DNA from: Caenimonas soli
GTDB lineage: Bacteria > Pseudomonadota > Gammaproteobacteria > Burkholderiales > Burkholderiaceae_C
DNA length: 64,000 nucleotides
Direction of reading: 5' to 3'
Assembly (NCBI RefSeq): GCF_013155545.1
Contig: NZ_JABJVV010000007.1
Coordinates: 186,001-250,000 of the forward strand
Shown: in pieces, positions 35,998 through 44,120 of the stretch
How positions within the stretch are numbered: position 1 is the first letter of the stretch
Layout of the letters: every line of letters begins with the position of its first letter
The notes under the pieces: model-generated
Seen by the model: only the letters and a program-made list of their open reading frames with translations
Database searches by the model: none
Told to the model about the DNA's origin: nothing
Translations under genes and position numbers: made by a program

Positions 35998-36876
35998 ATG
36001 CGCGATTTCTCCGCCGACCATCGCTGGCTCTCCATCAACACTGCAACCGTTCGCAAGTCGCGTGGTGCGGAATTGCCGTTGCCCGAGATCATCGAAGCCT
36101 GTGCACGCCGGGATATCCGCGCTATTTCCCCTTGGCGCGACCAAGTCGCGGCCGCAGGATTAGAAACAATTTCCAGGCTGGTGAAGGCACACGGCCTGGA
36201 ACTCTCGGGTTACTGCAGAGGCGGCATGTTTCCGGCCGCCGACACACAGGGCCTGCGCGCCGCGCGCAACGACAACCGACGTGCCGTCGACGAGGCCCGC
36301 GAACTCAACGCCGCCTGCCTGGTGCTGGTGGTAGGGGGACTGCCGGGCGCTCTGGCGGGCAAGCCGGCGCACAAGGACATCGCCCTGGCGCGCGGCCAGG
36401 TGCGGGATGGTATCGGGGAATTGCTCGAGTACGCGCGGTCGGCCAACATGCCGCTGGCGATCGAACCGCTGCACCCGATGTACGCAGCCGACCGCGCCTG
36501 CATCAACACGATGGAGCAGGCGCTGGATATTTGTGACGAACTCGATCCCGCGCGCTCAGGCGCGCTCGGGGTAGCGGTCGACGTGTATCACGTGTGGTGG
36601 GACCCGAAGCTGAAAGCCCAGATCGAGCGCGCAGGCAGGAAGCGCCTGCTGGCGCTCCATGTCTGCGACTGGCTCACGCCCACCGTCGACATGCTCAACG
36701 ACAGAGGAATGATGGGCGACGGCGTGATCGACATACCCCAGATCCGCGGTTGGATGGAGGTATGCGGCTTCGCGGGCTACAGCGAGGTCGAGATCTTCTC
36801 GACCGGCAACTGGTGGCAGCGGGACTGCGCCGAGGTGCTGGATATCTGCATCCAGCGGCACCGCAGCGCGGTCTGA
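35998..36876 (+). CDS. Sugar phosphate isomerase/epimerase family (AP endonuclease 2 fold)
   Basis: 292 aa TIM barrel of the xylose isomerase-like family. Metal-ligand candidates are E in AIEPLHPM (about 155-162), D in GVAVDVYHVWWDP (about 195-207), H in ALHVCDW and the final E in SEVEIFS (about 260-266). Members include IolE/IolI-type dehydratases and epimerases. Last gene of the Bug/Gfo-Idh/DUF993 operon, probably acting on the keto-sugar intermediate. Confidence 0.85.
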   Translation: MRDFSADHRWLSINTATVRKSRGAELPLPEIIEACARRDIRAISPWRDQVAAAGLETISRLVKAHGLELSGYCRGGMFPAADTQGLRAARNDNRRAVDEARELNAACLVLVVGGLPGALAGKPAHKDIALARGQVRDGIGELLEYARSANMPLAIEPLHPMYAADRACINTMEQALDICDELDPARSGALGVAVDVYHVWWDPKLKAQIERAGRKRLLALHVCDWLTPTVDMLNDRGMMGDGVIDIPQIRGWMEVCGFAGYSEVEIFSTGNWWQRDCAEVLDICIQRHRSAV

Positions 36877-36883
36877 ACGCCTA

Positions 36884-37405
36884 TCAGCCGGCGACGGAGC
36901 GCACGGCGGCAACGGCCGGGCGGCTGGTGGCAGAGGTGCCGGACTCGACTTCACCGGACAGCTGGCCACCCTCCTCGATCACCACCTTGCCGTAACGCAC
37001 TTTGCCGGTCACTTTGCCGGTTGCGTAGATCACCAGCTTCTGGCGCACCGTGAGGTTGCCTTCGAACTGGCCGCGGATTTCCGCGATGTCGATCTCGGCC
37101 GAGCCCTTGAAAGAGCCGCGCTCGGAGATCTGGATCACGCGGGAATCCATCGTGGCTTCCACGGAGCCCTCGACCACCAGCGTATCGCAATCGGTGATCT
37201 CAACGCCCTTCAGCTTGATATTCGGTCCAACGGTCAGCTTGCTCTCGCCTTCCTTGGCCGGCGCATTGGCGGCCGGCGTCGTGGGCGCAGCAGCGGTGGT
37301 GGTAGCAACGGGTGCGCCGGAAGCAGCGGCAGCGTTCGGGCTGGTAGTGCGCTGGTTGTAAGCGTCGGGTTCGCGCTTGTTGAAGAAAGGGGATTGCAGG
37401 GCCAT
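36884..37405 (-). CDS. Bactofilin (polymer-forming cytoskeletal protein)
   Basis: 173 aa from MALQSPFFNKRE, preceded by AGAGGAAG. An Ala/Thr/Pro-rich disordered head (1-55) leads into a right-handed beta-helix core (about 56-160) with regular hydrophobic repeats (LKGVEITDCDTLVVEGSVEA, FEGNLTVRQKLVIYATGKVTG). Bactofilins self-assemble into filaments that help localise cell-shape or polar proteins. Convergent with the preceding operon, 7 bp apart. Confidence 0.9.
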   Translation of the reverse strand: MALQSPFFNKREPDAYNQRTTSPNAAAASGAPVATTTAAAPTTPAANAPAKEGESKLTVGPNIKLKGVEITDCDTLVVEGSVEATMDSRVIQISERGSFKGSAEIDIAEIRGQFEGNLTVRQKLVIYATGKVTGKVRYGKVVIEEGGQLSGEVESGTSATSRPAVAAVRSVAG

Positions 37406-37621
37406 GATTTGCTTCCTCTGAGTTGGCGTTGAAAGAGCTGCCGATGCTACGGATGACATGCATTACAAGTTCATCCTGTTGAGCAAGTTCGGTAACCAAA
37501 TACGTTGCCGCTTACCGACGGGAACTTTCTGCGAGTGCGACTTATTTCTCGCTTGGGCGTAAAGAGCCGTTGCCATGCTCCGTTCCGGCCGCCACCATGG
37601 AACCCATAACGAGGGGAAATC

Positions 37622-38323
37622 ATGGCCAGCAGCCGCATCCACGTTCTGAAACTTTGCCTGGCGCTCACCTGTGGGCTGCTCGGCGCACTGCCTGCCGCGG
37701 CGCAAGAGGCGGAGTCATTCGACATCAGTGCGCGCAATCTGCTGGTGGTCCTGCGCGAATCGCGCGGCGAGAACAAGCAGGACGAGTCGCTGGAGCCTTT
37801 CGGAAAGGTGCGTGCCCGGATGCCCGACGGCAGCAACATCGAGTTCGACACCAGCTGGTACCGCTACCTGGGCGACATGCATATCCGCCTGGTCTTCGAC
37901 GGGCCGCAAAGCATGCAAAGCGCGGCGCCTGAAGACCTGACGCGGCTGCGGCTGAGCCCGGAAGAGGCGCTGAACCTGGCGATCCGCAACCTGAGGCGCG
38001 TTTACGGACAGCCTGCCGTCGTTCCCTGGAGTGGCGGGCTGATGCAGGTGCAGGCCGCCTCCGCCGACCTCACCAGCAGTTACTTCCTGGACCGCGACTT
38101 CTGGCAGGGCTTGCAAGGCCGCCATCCGGAGGGCTTGGTCGTGGCGGTGCCGCGGCGCGGTGGGCTGGTCTACGCACCCATCTCGGACGAGGCGGCGGTC
38201 AGCAGCTTGCGTTTCAGCGCTGCGGCGCTGTATGCGGGCGGCCCCGGCGCGCCCCTGTCGTCTGCGCTCTACCTCTTCAAGGATGGGCAATGGTCGGTAT
38301 TCCAGCCACCTCAGGCCTTTTGA
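37622..38323 (+). CDS. Secreted protein of unknown function
   Basis: 233 aa. A clear signal peptide (MASSRIHVLKLCLALTCGLLGALPAAAQ) is followed by a soluble alpha/beta region with no domain I recognise; LSPEEALNLAIRNLRRVYGQP resembles a short helical motif of DUF1444-like proteins. The family was not identified. It stands alone between bactofilin (divergent, 216 bp away) and the convergent histidine phosphatase (7 bp). Confidence 0.7.
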   Translation: MASSRIHVLKLCLALTCGLLGALPAAAQEAESFDISARNLLVVLRESRGENKQDESLEPFGKVRARMPDGSNIEFDTSWYRYLGDMHIRLVFDGPQSMQSAAPEDLTRLRLSPEEALNLAIRNLRRVYGQPAVVPWSGGLMQVQAASADLTSSYFLDRDFWQGLQGRHPEGLVVAVPRRGGLVYAPISDEAAVSSLRFSAAALYAGGPGAPLSSALYLFKDGQWSVFQPPQAF

Positions 38324-38330
38324 TGGCGTT

Positions 38331-38900
38331 CTAGCGCGCCGGGACTTCCATTCGGCCCGCGACGGAGAATTTGCCACCGCCCTGGGGCGTGACGATCACC
38401 ATTTCCGTCGGCGCCGGCGACACGCCCGTCAGCGCCATGATGGTGGAGCCGTGGGAGACCATCACCGCATTGCCTGCGCCCGGCTTGCGCGACACCAGCA
38501 CTCTCAGGCGGCCCACTTGCTGGCCCTGCGGGTCGCTGCGGCCGAAGAGATTGTTCAAGGCCGTCGAGACTTCCCCATCCACGCCGAAAGCCAGCCGCGC
38601 CGTCTCCAGGCAGCGGCACCACGGGCTGGAAAGAACTTGCGCGACGGGCACGCCGCGCGCCCGAAACGCTTCGCCAACCTGCCTGGCATGGGCGCGCCCT
38701 TCGTCACTGAGGTTGCGCTGGGTGCGGCAATCGTCCAGCGTCATGCCTTCCGGATCGCCCACGCCTGGCGTCGTTACCGCATGGCGCATCAGGACGACCT
38801 GGCCGCCCTCCTTGAGTACGCGCCACAGAGCCTCGTCGGCGCGCACCTGGATCGGAGCTGCCAGCAGCAGCAACAAGGGCAGTAGCGAACGGAGTCGCAT
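38331..38900 (-). CDS. Exported histidine phosphatase (SixA/PGM-like)
   Basis: 189 aa from MRLRSLLPLL. Signal peptide to about residue 20, then the histidine phosphatase core: VVLMRHAVTTPG (His nucleophile in the RHA variant of the RHG motif), a distal SSPWCRCLETA and the second catalytic His in VMVSHGSTIMAL. It would act in the periplasm. It lies 7 bp after gspB on the same strand, so it may be co-transcribed with the secretion genes. Substrate unknown. Confidence 0.82.
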   Translation of the reverse strand: MRLRSLLPLLLLLAAPIQVRADEALWRVLKEGGQVVLMRHAVTTPGVGDPEGMTLDDCRTQRNLSDEGRAHARQVGEAFRARGVPVAQVLSSPWCRCLETARLAFGVDGEVSTALNNLFGRSDPQGQQVGRLRVLVSRKPGAGNAVMVSHGSTIMALTGVSPAPTEMVIVTPQGGGKFSVAGRMEVPAR

Positions 38901-38907
38901 GGCTGGT

Positions 38908-39753
38908 TCAATAGGAAACCGTATAGCGAGAATTGCGGAATTTGAGCACCGCGCCCTTGGGCTTGATCTGCTCCAGCACCACGCCCGGGCCGATCTCGCT
39001 GCCCTCATTGAACACCTGCCCGTTGACGATGAGCATGCGCTGCGCCGGATTGGTGGAGTAAACGCCGCCGCTGATCGACAACTTGGGCGCGTCCGGCGGC
39101 AACCCGGCGACCGGAGGAGCGGGCGGCAGCGCCGCCGCGGCGGCCGATGCGCTTATCCCAGGCGGCGCGGGGGGGCGCGCGGTTGGCGATATCGACCCCA
39201 TCGGTCCCATTGGGGTTGCGGGCTGCGCAGCCGAGGCTGCTGCGGTCGGCTCCGCGCCCGGGGCGGGCACGGCGGCCGAAGCGGGCGGGGCTGGCGGTGG
39301 CGGCCCGAGCGCGGACGGAAAGGCCGGCGCTGGAGCAGCCGGCGGACCTGGGGGACCCGACTGGGGAGTGCCCCGCATGGTCGGCTGGGATGTCATCCGC
39401 AGATCTCGCGGCGGCACCGGCACCGCTGCAGGCGCCGGCGGAGGTGGCTGCACCGTTGTCCCCACCACGGGAGCGGGCGTTGGGGCGGCGGCCAATGTCA
39501 CGGGGCGGTTCTGCACGGCCACTTCGACTCGAGCCGGCGCTACGGCGACCGCTGGCTTGTCCTGGAAGACGAGCCACCCGGCCACGGCCACGGCGGCGGC
39601 ACCCAACACGCTGGCGCCCCAGACCCAGGGGGCATATCCACCGGGCCGGTGGCGCTCGCCGGCCATGTGCAAAGGCTGTGCGTGGATGCCGCGCGCAGGG
39701 TCACGTTCGCGCTGCGCGTCGGCTTTTCTGAGGGCGTCGAGGATATAGGACAT
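38908..39753 (-). CDS. gspB: General secretion pathway protein B
   Basis: 281 aa. A short cytoplasmic N-terminus (MSYILDALRKADAQRERDP, the GspB signature) precedes one membrane helix (VWGASVLGAAAVAVAGWLVF), a long Pro/Ala-rich periplasmic linker and a C-terminal periplasmic domain ending GAVLKFRNSRYTVSY. With GspA/ExeA it helps assemble the type II secretin in the outer membrane. Downstream of and adjacent to the ExeA gene. The main gsp operon is not in the window. Confidence 0.88.
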   Translation of the reverse strand: MSYILDALRKADAQRERDPARGIHAQPLHMAGERHRPGGYAPWVWGASVLGAAAVAVAGWLVFQDKPAVAVAPARVEVAVQNRPVTLAAAPTPAPVVGTTVQPPPPAPAAVPVPPRDLRMTSQPTMRGTPQSGPPGPPAAPAPAFPSALGPPPPAPPASAAVPAPGAEPTAAASAAQPATPMGPMGSISPTARPPAPPGISASAAAAALPPAPPVAGLPPDAPKLSISGGVYSTNPAQRMLIVNGQVFNEGSEIGPGVVLEQIKPKGAVLKFRNSRYTVSY

Positions 39754-39759
39754 GGGGGT

Positions 39760-41379
39760 TCAAGGTTCGGTGCGCAGCCGCGGCTCATCGACGCCGGCTG
39801 CACGATTGAGTTGCATGAAGGTCAAGGGCCCCGGCATGCCGTCGGCGGGCAGGCCCTGCGACAGCTGGAAAGTCCGCAGCTGCGAGCGCAACGGCGCATC
39901 CAGGGCCCTCGGGCCTTCGGCGGCCACCGAGCCATTCGCCGCGGCCAGGCGGGTTGCGATCCAGCCCACGGTTTCATTGCGCCCATCGGCAATGCGGCCG
40001 GAATAGCCCGGCGGCGCCCGCCAGAGCGTTGCGAAATCGCCCTGCCAGCGCGCCGCCAGTGCCGCCAGCGTCACGGTCTGCTCGGTGCCGGCAGCACGCA
40101 GGGTGGCGCTGTCGCGCGTCAGCCCCGTCAAAATTGCGTAACTCGGGGACCCGGTATCGGCGTCGAGCGTGACGATCCCGGGGCGGCCCAGTTCCCGGAT
40201 CAAGGCCAGGCTGAGATTCTTGCTGAAGCAGTGCAACTGCTGTTTCGGCAAGGCCTTGCAAGCCGCCTCGCCTTCGCCAGGCTCGGCCTGCCAGCTTTGT
40301 GCCAATTCGCGCCACGCTTTTTCGGGGTCGCGCAGCAGGGTTGGCGCAGCAGTAACGCTCTGCGCGGGCGCGGGCGGGGCTGCCACCGGGGGCGGCGCTT
40401 CTCGCCTGTCCACGGCCACCGTTGCCGGCTTGGCGCCGAGCGCAGGCACAGCGTCCAGTTGCACCACGTGATTGACCGCAGCAAACAGGCCCGCCCCTGC
40501 CGCCAGGCCCAAACCCAGCACCGCGGCGGTTCGGCGCCGCGCCGGCGGAACGGCCACCGGCGAGCCGAACACCTCCACCGCAGCCTTTTCCACCGTGCCA
40601 CGATTGACCGAGGCCTGTGAATTGGCGAAAGCGCCCAACAGCGCGCGGTCGCACAGCAGGTTGATGCGGCGCGGCACTCCGCGCGACAGCTGGTGAATCC
40701 GCTGCAATGCCTTGCGCTCGAACGGTGAGGGCCGCTCCAGCCCCGCGATCTCCAGGCGATGGGCGATGTAGTCGTCTGTTTCCTCCGGCGTCAAGGCGTC
40801 CAGGTGAAAACGCGCGATGACGCGCTGTGCCAGCTGCTCGAGTTCGGGCTTGGCCAGCATGGTGCGCAATTCGGGCTGCCCGATGAGGATGATCTGCAGC
40901 AGCTTGCGCTCGGAAGTTTCCAGGTTGGTCAGCAGGCGCAGCTGTTCCAGGACCTCGGCCGAGAGATTCTGCGCCTCATCGATGATCAGCACGTTGTTGC
41001 GTCCGGCCGCGTGGGCCTGGAGCAGGAACTCGTTGAGCGGGTCCAGGTAGTCCTTGACCGTCGGCGGCAGCAAGTCCTTTTGCGCAACGGCGACGTGGAA
41101 CTCTTCGCAGACCGATTGCAGCAGCTCGGTCACCGTGAGCTTGGGGTTGAAGATATAGGCGACGTTGCAGTTGGCCGGAATCTGCTCCAGGAACAGGCGG
41201 CATACCGTCGTCTTGCCGGTGCCGATCTCGCCGGACAGCAGCACGAAGCCCCCGCCCCCGCCCACGCCGTACACGAGGTGCGCCAATGCCTCGCGATGCC
41301 GCTCGCTCATGAAGAGGTAGCGCGGATCGGGCGCGATGGAGAACGGCTCGTGCTTCAGGCCGAAATAGGCGACATACAT
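39760..41379 (-). CDS. gspA: ExeA/GspA-type AAA ATPase with peptidoglycan-binding domain
   Basis: 539 aa. The N-terminal AAA ATPase has Walker A GEIGTGKT (50-57) and Walker B NVLIIDEAQ (129-137). A membrane segment follows near 285-300 (AVLGLGLAAGAGLFAAV), then a periplasmic region and a C-terminal peptidoglycan-binding motif (LRTFQLSQGLPADGMPGPLTF). In Aeromonas, ExeA binds peptidoglycan and with ExeB lets the secretin ExeD assemble. Followed immediately by gspB. Confidence 0.9.
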   Translation of the reverse strand: MYVAYFGLKHEPFSIAPDPRYLFMSERHREALAHLVYGVGGGGGFVLLSGEIGTGKTTVCRLFLEQIPANCNVAYIFNPKLTVTELLQSVCEEFHVAVAQKDLLPPTVKDYLDPLNEFLLQAHAAGRNNVLIIDEAQNLSAEVLEQLRLLTNLETSERKLLQIILIGQPELRTMLAKPELEQLAQRVIARFHLDALTPEETDDYIAHRLEIAGLERPSPFERKALQRIHQLSRGVPRRINLLCDRALLGAFANSQASVNRGTVEKAAVEVFGSPVAVPPARRRTAAVLGLGLAAGAGLFAAVNHVVQLDAVPALGAKPATVAVDRREAPPPVAAPPAPAQSVTAAPTLLRDPEKAWRELAQSWQAEPGEGEAACKALPKQQLHCFSKNLSLALIRELGRPGIVTLDADTGSPSYAILTGLTRDSATLRAAGTEQTVTLAALAARWQGDFATLWRAPPGYSGRIADGRNETVGWIATRLAAANGSVAAEGPRALDAPLRSQLRTFQLSQGLPADGMPGPLTFMQLNRAAGVDEPRLRTEP

Positions 41380-41433
41380 GCCACTAGGATAACCCCTGGC
41401 CCTGACCCCTCGCGCGCCGGCGCTGTCGGCAGC

Positions 41434-42669
41434 TCAGGCGGCAGCCAGCCCGGTGCGGCGGACCCGGCGCACCTGGAAGGCGCTGGTGATGAGCACGGCC
41501 TGCATGCAAACCAGGCCGAGCCACACCCCCTGGTACTGCTGGTGGTCCATCAGCGCGCCGAAGAAAAGCGGGGCCACGGCCTGGCCGATGTCCAAGCCCG
41601 AGTACACGACGCCGTAGACGCGGCCGGTGGCATTGTCCGGCGTCGACTTCTTCACCAGCAGGTCGCGCGATGGCCCGGCAATGCCGCTGGCGAAGCCCAT
41701 GGCGCCGAACAGAGCGGGCACAGCCAAGGCTGGGACAGAACCCAGCGCAACGACAAGCGCGATCAGCGCTGCGATGCCGAAGCCGATGCCTACGATCCGC
41801 TCGCACCGCGCCGGGTCCGACGCCAGAAACCCGCCCAACACCATGCCACCGGCGCTGCACACCATGTAAAAGGTGAGGCACATTGCCGCGAGCGCGACCG
41901 GCACCCCATGGAGAAGCCGAGCTGCTTCCGGCGCAAACGCCTGAATCACGCTGAGCACGACGGCGTAGAAGAAAAAGAAGCCGAAGCACATCCACACAGC
42001 GGGGATGCGCAGGAAATCGAAGCTGCCTTCGGCCTGCACCGCGTGGGACGCGGAAACCGGCGCGGCGGGCGGCGTCGGCAATGCCAGGCGCTCTCGATGG
42101 AGCCACAGCACGGCCAGGACCCCGAAAGCCAGTGCGCCCGCACCCATCAAGGCCACGCGCCATGAGAAAGCGATTGCCAGAGGCACGAGCATCGCCGGTG
42201 CCAACGCCCAGCCCAGGCTGCCGGTGATGCCGTGGAAGCTGTACGCATGGCCCAGCCTTGGCGAGCTGACCTTGCGATTGAGCAATGTGTAGTCCACGGG
42301 GTGGAAGACGCCGTTGCCCGCACCCGCCACCAGCGAAAACAGCGCCATGACCCAATAGCTGGGGCTGAATGCGAAACCAAATGCGGCAATCCCCAGCAAC
42401 ACCAAGCCTGCAAACAGGATGGGGCGCGGGCCGTAGCGATCCACCAGGAACCCCGAGGCGGCCTGCACCGCGCAGGAGACGACGAAGAACAGCGTCATCA
42501 GGAAGCCGAGCTCGGTATAACTGGCGTTGAGGGCATCCTTCAGCCAGGGGAAGAGCGGAGCGAGCAACAGCTGGCTGTAGTGGCTGATCATGTGGGCCAA
42601 GCCGACAAGGCCGATCACGCCGGCGTCCTGGCGCAGGCTTGGCAGTGCGTTCGCGGTCACGGTGCTCAT
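41434..42669 (-). CDS. MFS transporter
   Basis: 411 aa from MSTVTANALP, with 12 hydrophobic segments and the MFS loop motif DRYGPRPILFAG between helices 2 and 3. An ATG 24 codons upstream would overlap the promoter of the divergent AraC gene and is rejected. The substrate is unknown; the divergent regulator suggests inducible efflux or uptake. Confidence 0.88.
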   Translation of the reverse strand: MSTVTANALPSLRQDAGVIGLVGLAHMISHYSQLLLAPLFPWLKDALNASYTELGFLMTLFFVVSCAVQAASGFLVDRYGPRPILFAGLVLLGIAAFGFAFSPSYWVMALFSLVAGAGNGVFHPVDYTLLNRKVSSPRLGHAYSFHGITGSLGWALAPAMLVPLAIAFSWRVALMGAGALAFGVLAVLWLHRERLALPTPPAAPVSASHAVQAEGSFDFLRIPAVWMCFGFFFFYAVVLSVIQAFAPEAARLLHGVPVALAAMCLTFYMVCSAGGMVLGGFLASDPARCERIVGIGFGIAALIALVVALGSVPALAVPALFGAMGFASGIAGPSRDLLVKKSTPDNATGRVYGVVYSGLDIGQAVAPLFFGALMDHQQYQGVWLGLVCMQAVLITSAFQVRRVRRTGLAAA

Positions 42670-42740
42670 AGGCCTGATCGTAGTGGCGCCGCCACCTTCT
42701 GAAATGCGACAGAAAGACAGCTTTCTGCGAAAATCGGCCA

Positions 42741-43574
42741 ATGCCCCGCCGCGCCACCTTGCGAACCACGCCGCTCGGCGATACCGATCCGTTTCAGCCC
42801 AGCCGCCAACGCCCGGTGCGGGTGCGGGCCCGGGCCATGCCCGCCGACACCCATTTCGAACCGCACAGCCACGCCTGGTCGCAACTGGCCTATTGCGCGA
42901 GCGGCATCGTGCAAGTGAGAGCCGAGCAAGGCGCGCCGGCGAGAGACGAAGTCACCTACATCATTCCGCCTTCGCGCGCGGTGTGGATCGCGCCGGGTGC
43001 CCGGCACGCCATACACGTGCTGGAAGACGCGCAGTTCCGCACGCTCTATATCGATGCCTCCGTCACGCCGCCCGGCTGGAGCGGCTGCCGCGTGATCGTG
43101 GTTTCATCGCTGCTGCGCGAGTTGGTCCAGGCGCTCGATGCGCAGCCGGGAGCACCGCTGCCGAAGGCGCGAGAAGCGCTGCTCAGCGAACTGGTGCTGG
43201 ACGAGATCACTCACGCCGACATCCAGGCGCTCGGCGTGCCGCTGCCCCACGCCCAGGCGGGCGACAAGCGGCTGCGCGCGCTGTGCGAAGCGGTGCTGCG
43301 CGCGCCCTCGCAGCGCAGTACCCTGGCGGAATGGGCGGCCGAATTCGGCGCCAGCGAACGCACGATGGCGAGACTGTTTCGCGAGGAATTGGGCACGAGT
43401 TACCAGCAGTGGCGCCAGCAGGCGATCCTCGCGCATGCCCTGCCGATGCTGGCCCGGGGCGTTCCCGTGAGCCACGTAGCCGCCTCCAGCGGCTATGCCA
43501 GCGACAGCGCCTTTACCGCGATGTTCAAGGGAGCGATGGGACAGCCACCCAGCCAGTTCCATGGCAGGAACTGA
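42741..43574 (+). CDS. AraC-family transcriptional regulator with cupin sensor
   Basis: 277 aa. N-terminal cupin (about 20-110: DTHFEPHSHAWSQLAYCASG, APGARHAIHVL) and C-terminal double HTH (about 175-272: TLAEWAAEFGASERTMARLF, VSHVAASSGYASDSAFTAMF). Cupin-AraC regulators usually respond to small molecules or stress and control a neighbouring transporter, here the divergent MFS gene 71 bp away. Confidence 0.9.
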   Translation: MPRRATLRTTPLGDTDPFQPSRQRPVRVRARAMPADTHFEPHSHAWSQLAYCASGIVQVRAEQGAPARDEVTYIIPPSRAVWIAPGARHAIHVLEDAQFRTLYIDASVTPPGWSGCRVIVVSSLLRELVQALDAQPGAPLPKAREALLSELVLDEITHADIQALGVPLPHAQAGDKRLRALCEAVLRAPSQRSTLAEWAAEFGASERTMARLFREELGTSYQQWRQQAILAHALPMLARGVPVSHVAASSGYASDSAFTAMFKGAMGQPPSQFHGRN

Positions 43575-43599
43575 CTGACTCGCTCGCGCATCCTCACGT

Positions 43600-43829
43600 C
43601 GCGGCAGGCGGTACCCGTCGGGGGCTCATACTGTGGCGGTCGGCGCTTTCTGCGCCGACTCCGCTGCGAGGCTCGGCCTGGGGTCGGCGTCGCGAAACTC
43701 ACTACGCGCCCTGAGGCCGCTGCGTTCAAACAGCCGCGACGAGTCAGTCACGAAGCGCTGCGCGCCCGCCCCCAGGCCGAGCCTCGCAGCCGCCACAGAA
43801 ATCGCCCCCGCCGGGTACCGCCTGCCGCG
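43600..43829 (-). repeat. Palindromic repeat element A (nested arms, conserved core)
   Basis: Outer arms 43600-43625 / 43804-43829 pair at 25 of 26 positions. An accessory hairpin GTCGGCGC/GCGCCGAC lies at 43640-43659. Inner arms 43663-43682 / 43771-43790 pair perfectly over 20 bp. The core at 43689-43751 reads, on the minus strand, GTCGCGGCTGTTTGAACGCA. Same plan as elements B and C but with different arm sequences. Gene-free spacer between convergent genes. Confidence 0.82.
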
Positions 43830-43875
43830 AGCCAACGTGGTGGGCGTGCGTGCGACGAACACCAACCACCTCCCT

Positions 43876-44113
43876 GCAAAGGCGTGTCCGGGCAGGCCGT
43901 GGCGCATCGTTGCGAGGCGCCTGGGTTTGCTCGATTTCGTGGCCGCGCGCAGCGCTTCGTGCTCTGACTTGTCGCAGCTGTTTGAGCGTAGCGGCCCCAG
44001 GGCGCGTAGCGAGTTCTGCGACGGGCCGCGAAATCGAGCAAACCCAGGGAAGTCGGTGCGAAGGCACCGACCGCCTTGTCGATGCGACGCGGCCTGCCCG
44101 GACACGCCTTTGC
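43876..44113 (+). repeat. Palindromic repeat element B (inverted partner of A)
   Basis: Outer arms 43876-43909 / 44080-44113 pair at 32 of 34 positions (24 perfect). Inner arms 43920-43939 / 44029-44048 pair perfectly over 20 bp. An accessory hairpin GTCGGTGC/GCACCGAC lies at 44052-44071. The core at 43966-44022 (GTCGCAGCTGTTTGAGCGTA) is about 85% like the core of A on the other strand, while the arms differ. Confidence 0.82.
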
Positions 44114-44120
44114 CGCGCGG

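Noticed and set aside
43633..44105. Open frames through repeat elements A and B with FERSGPRARSEF-like peptides
   Set aside because: The similarity between the peptides comes from the repeated DNA core; the frames run through hairpin arms and are not consistent between copies, so they are not treated as genes.
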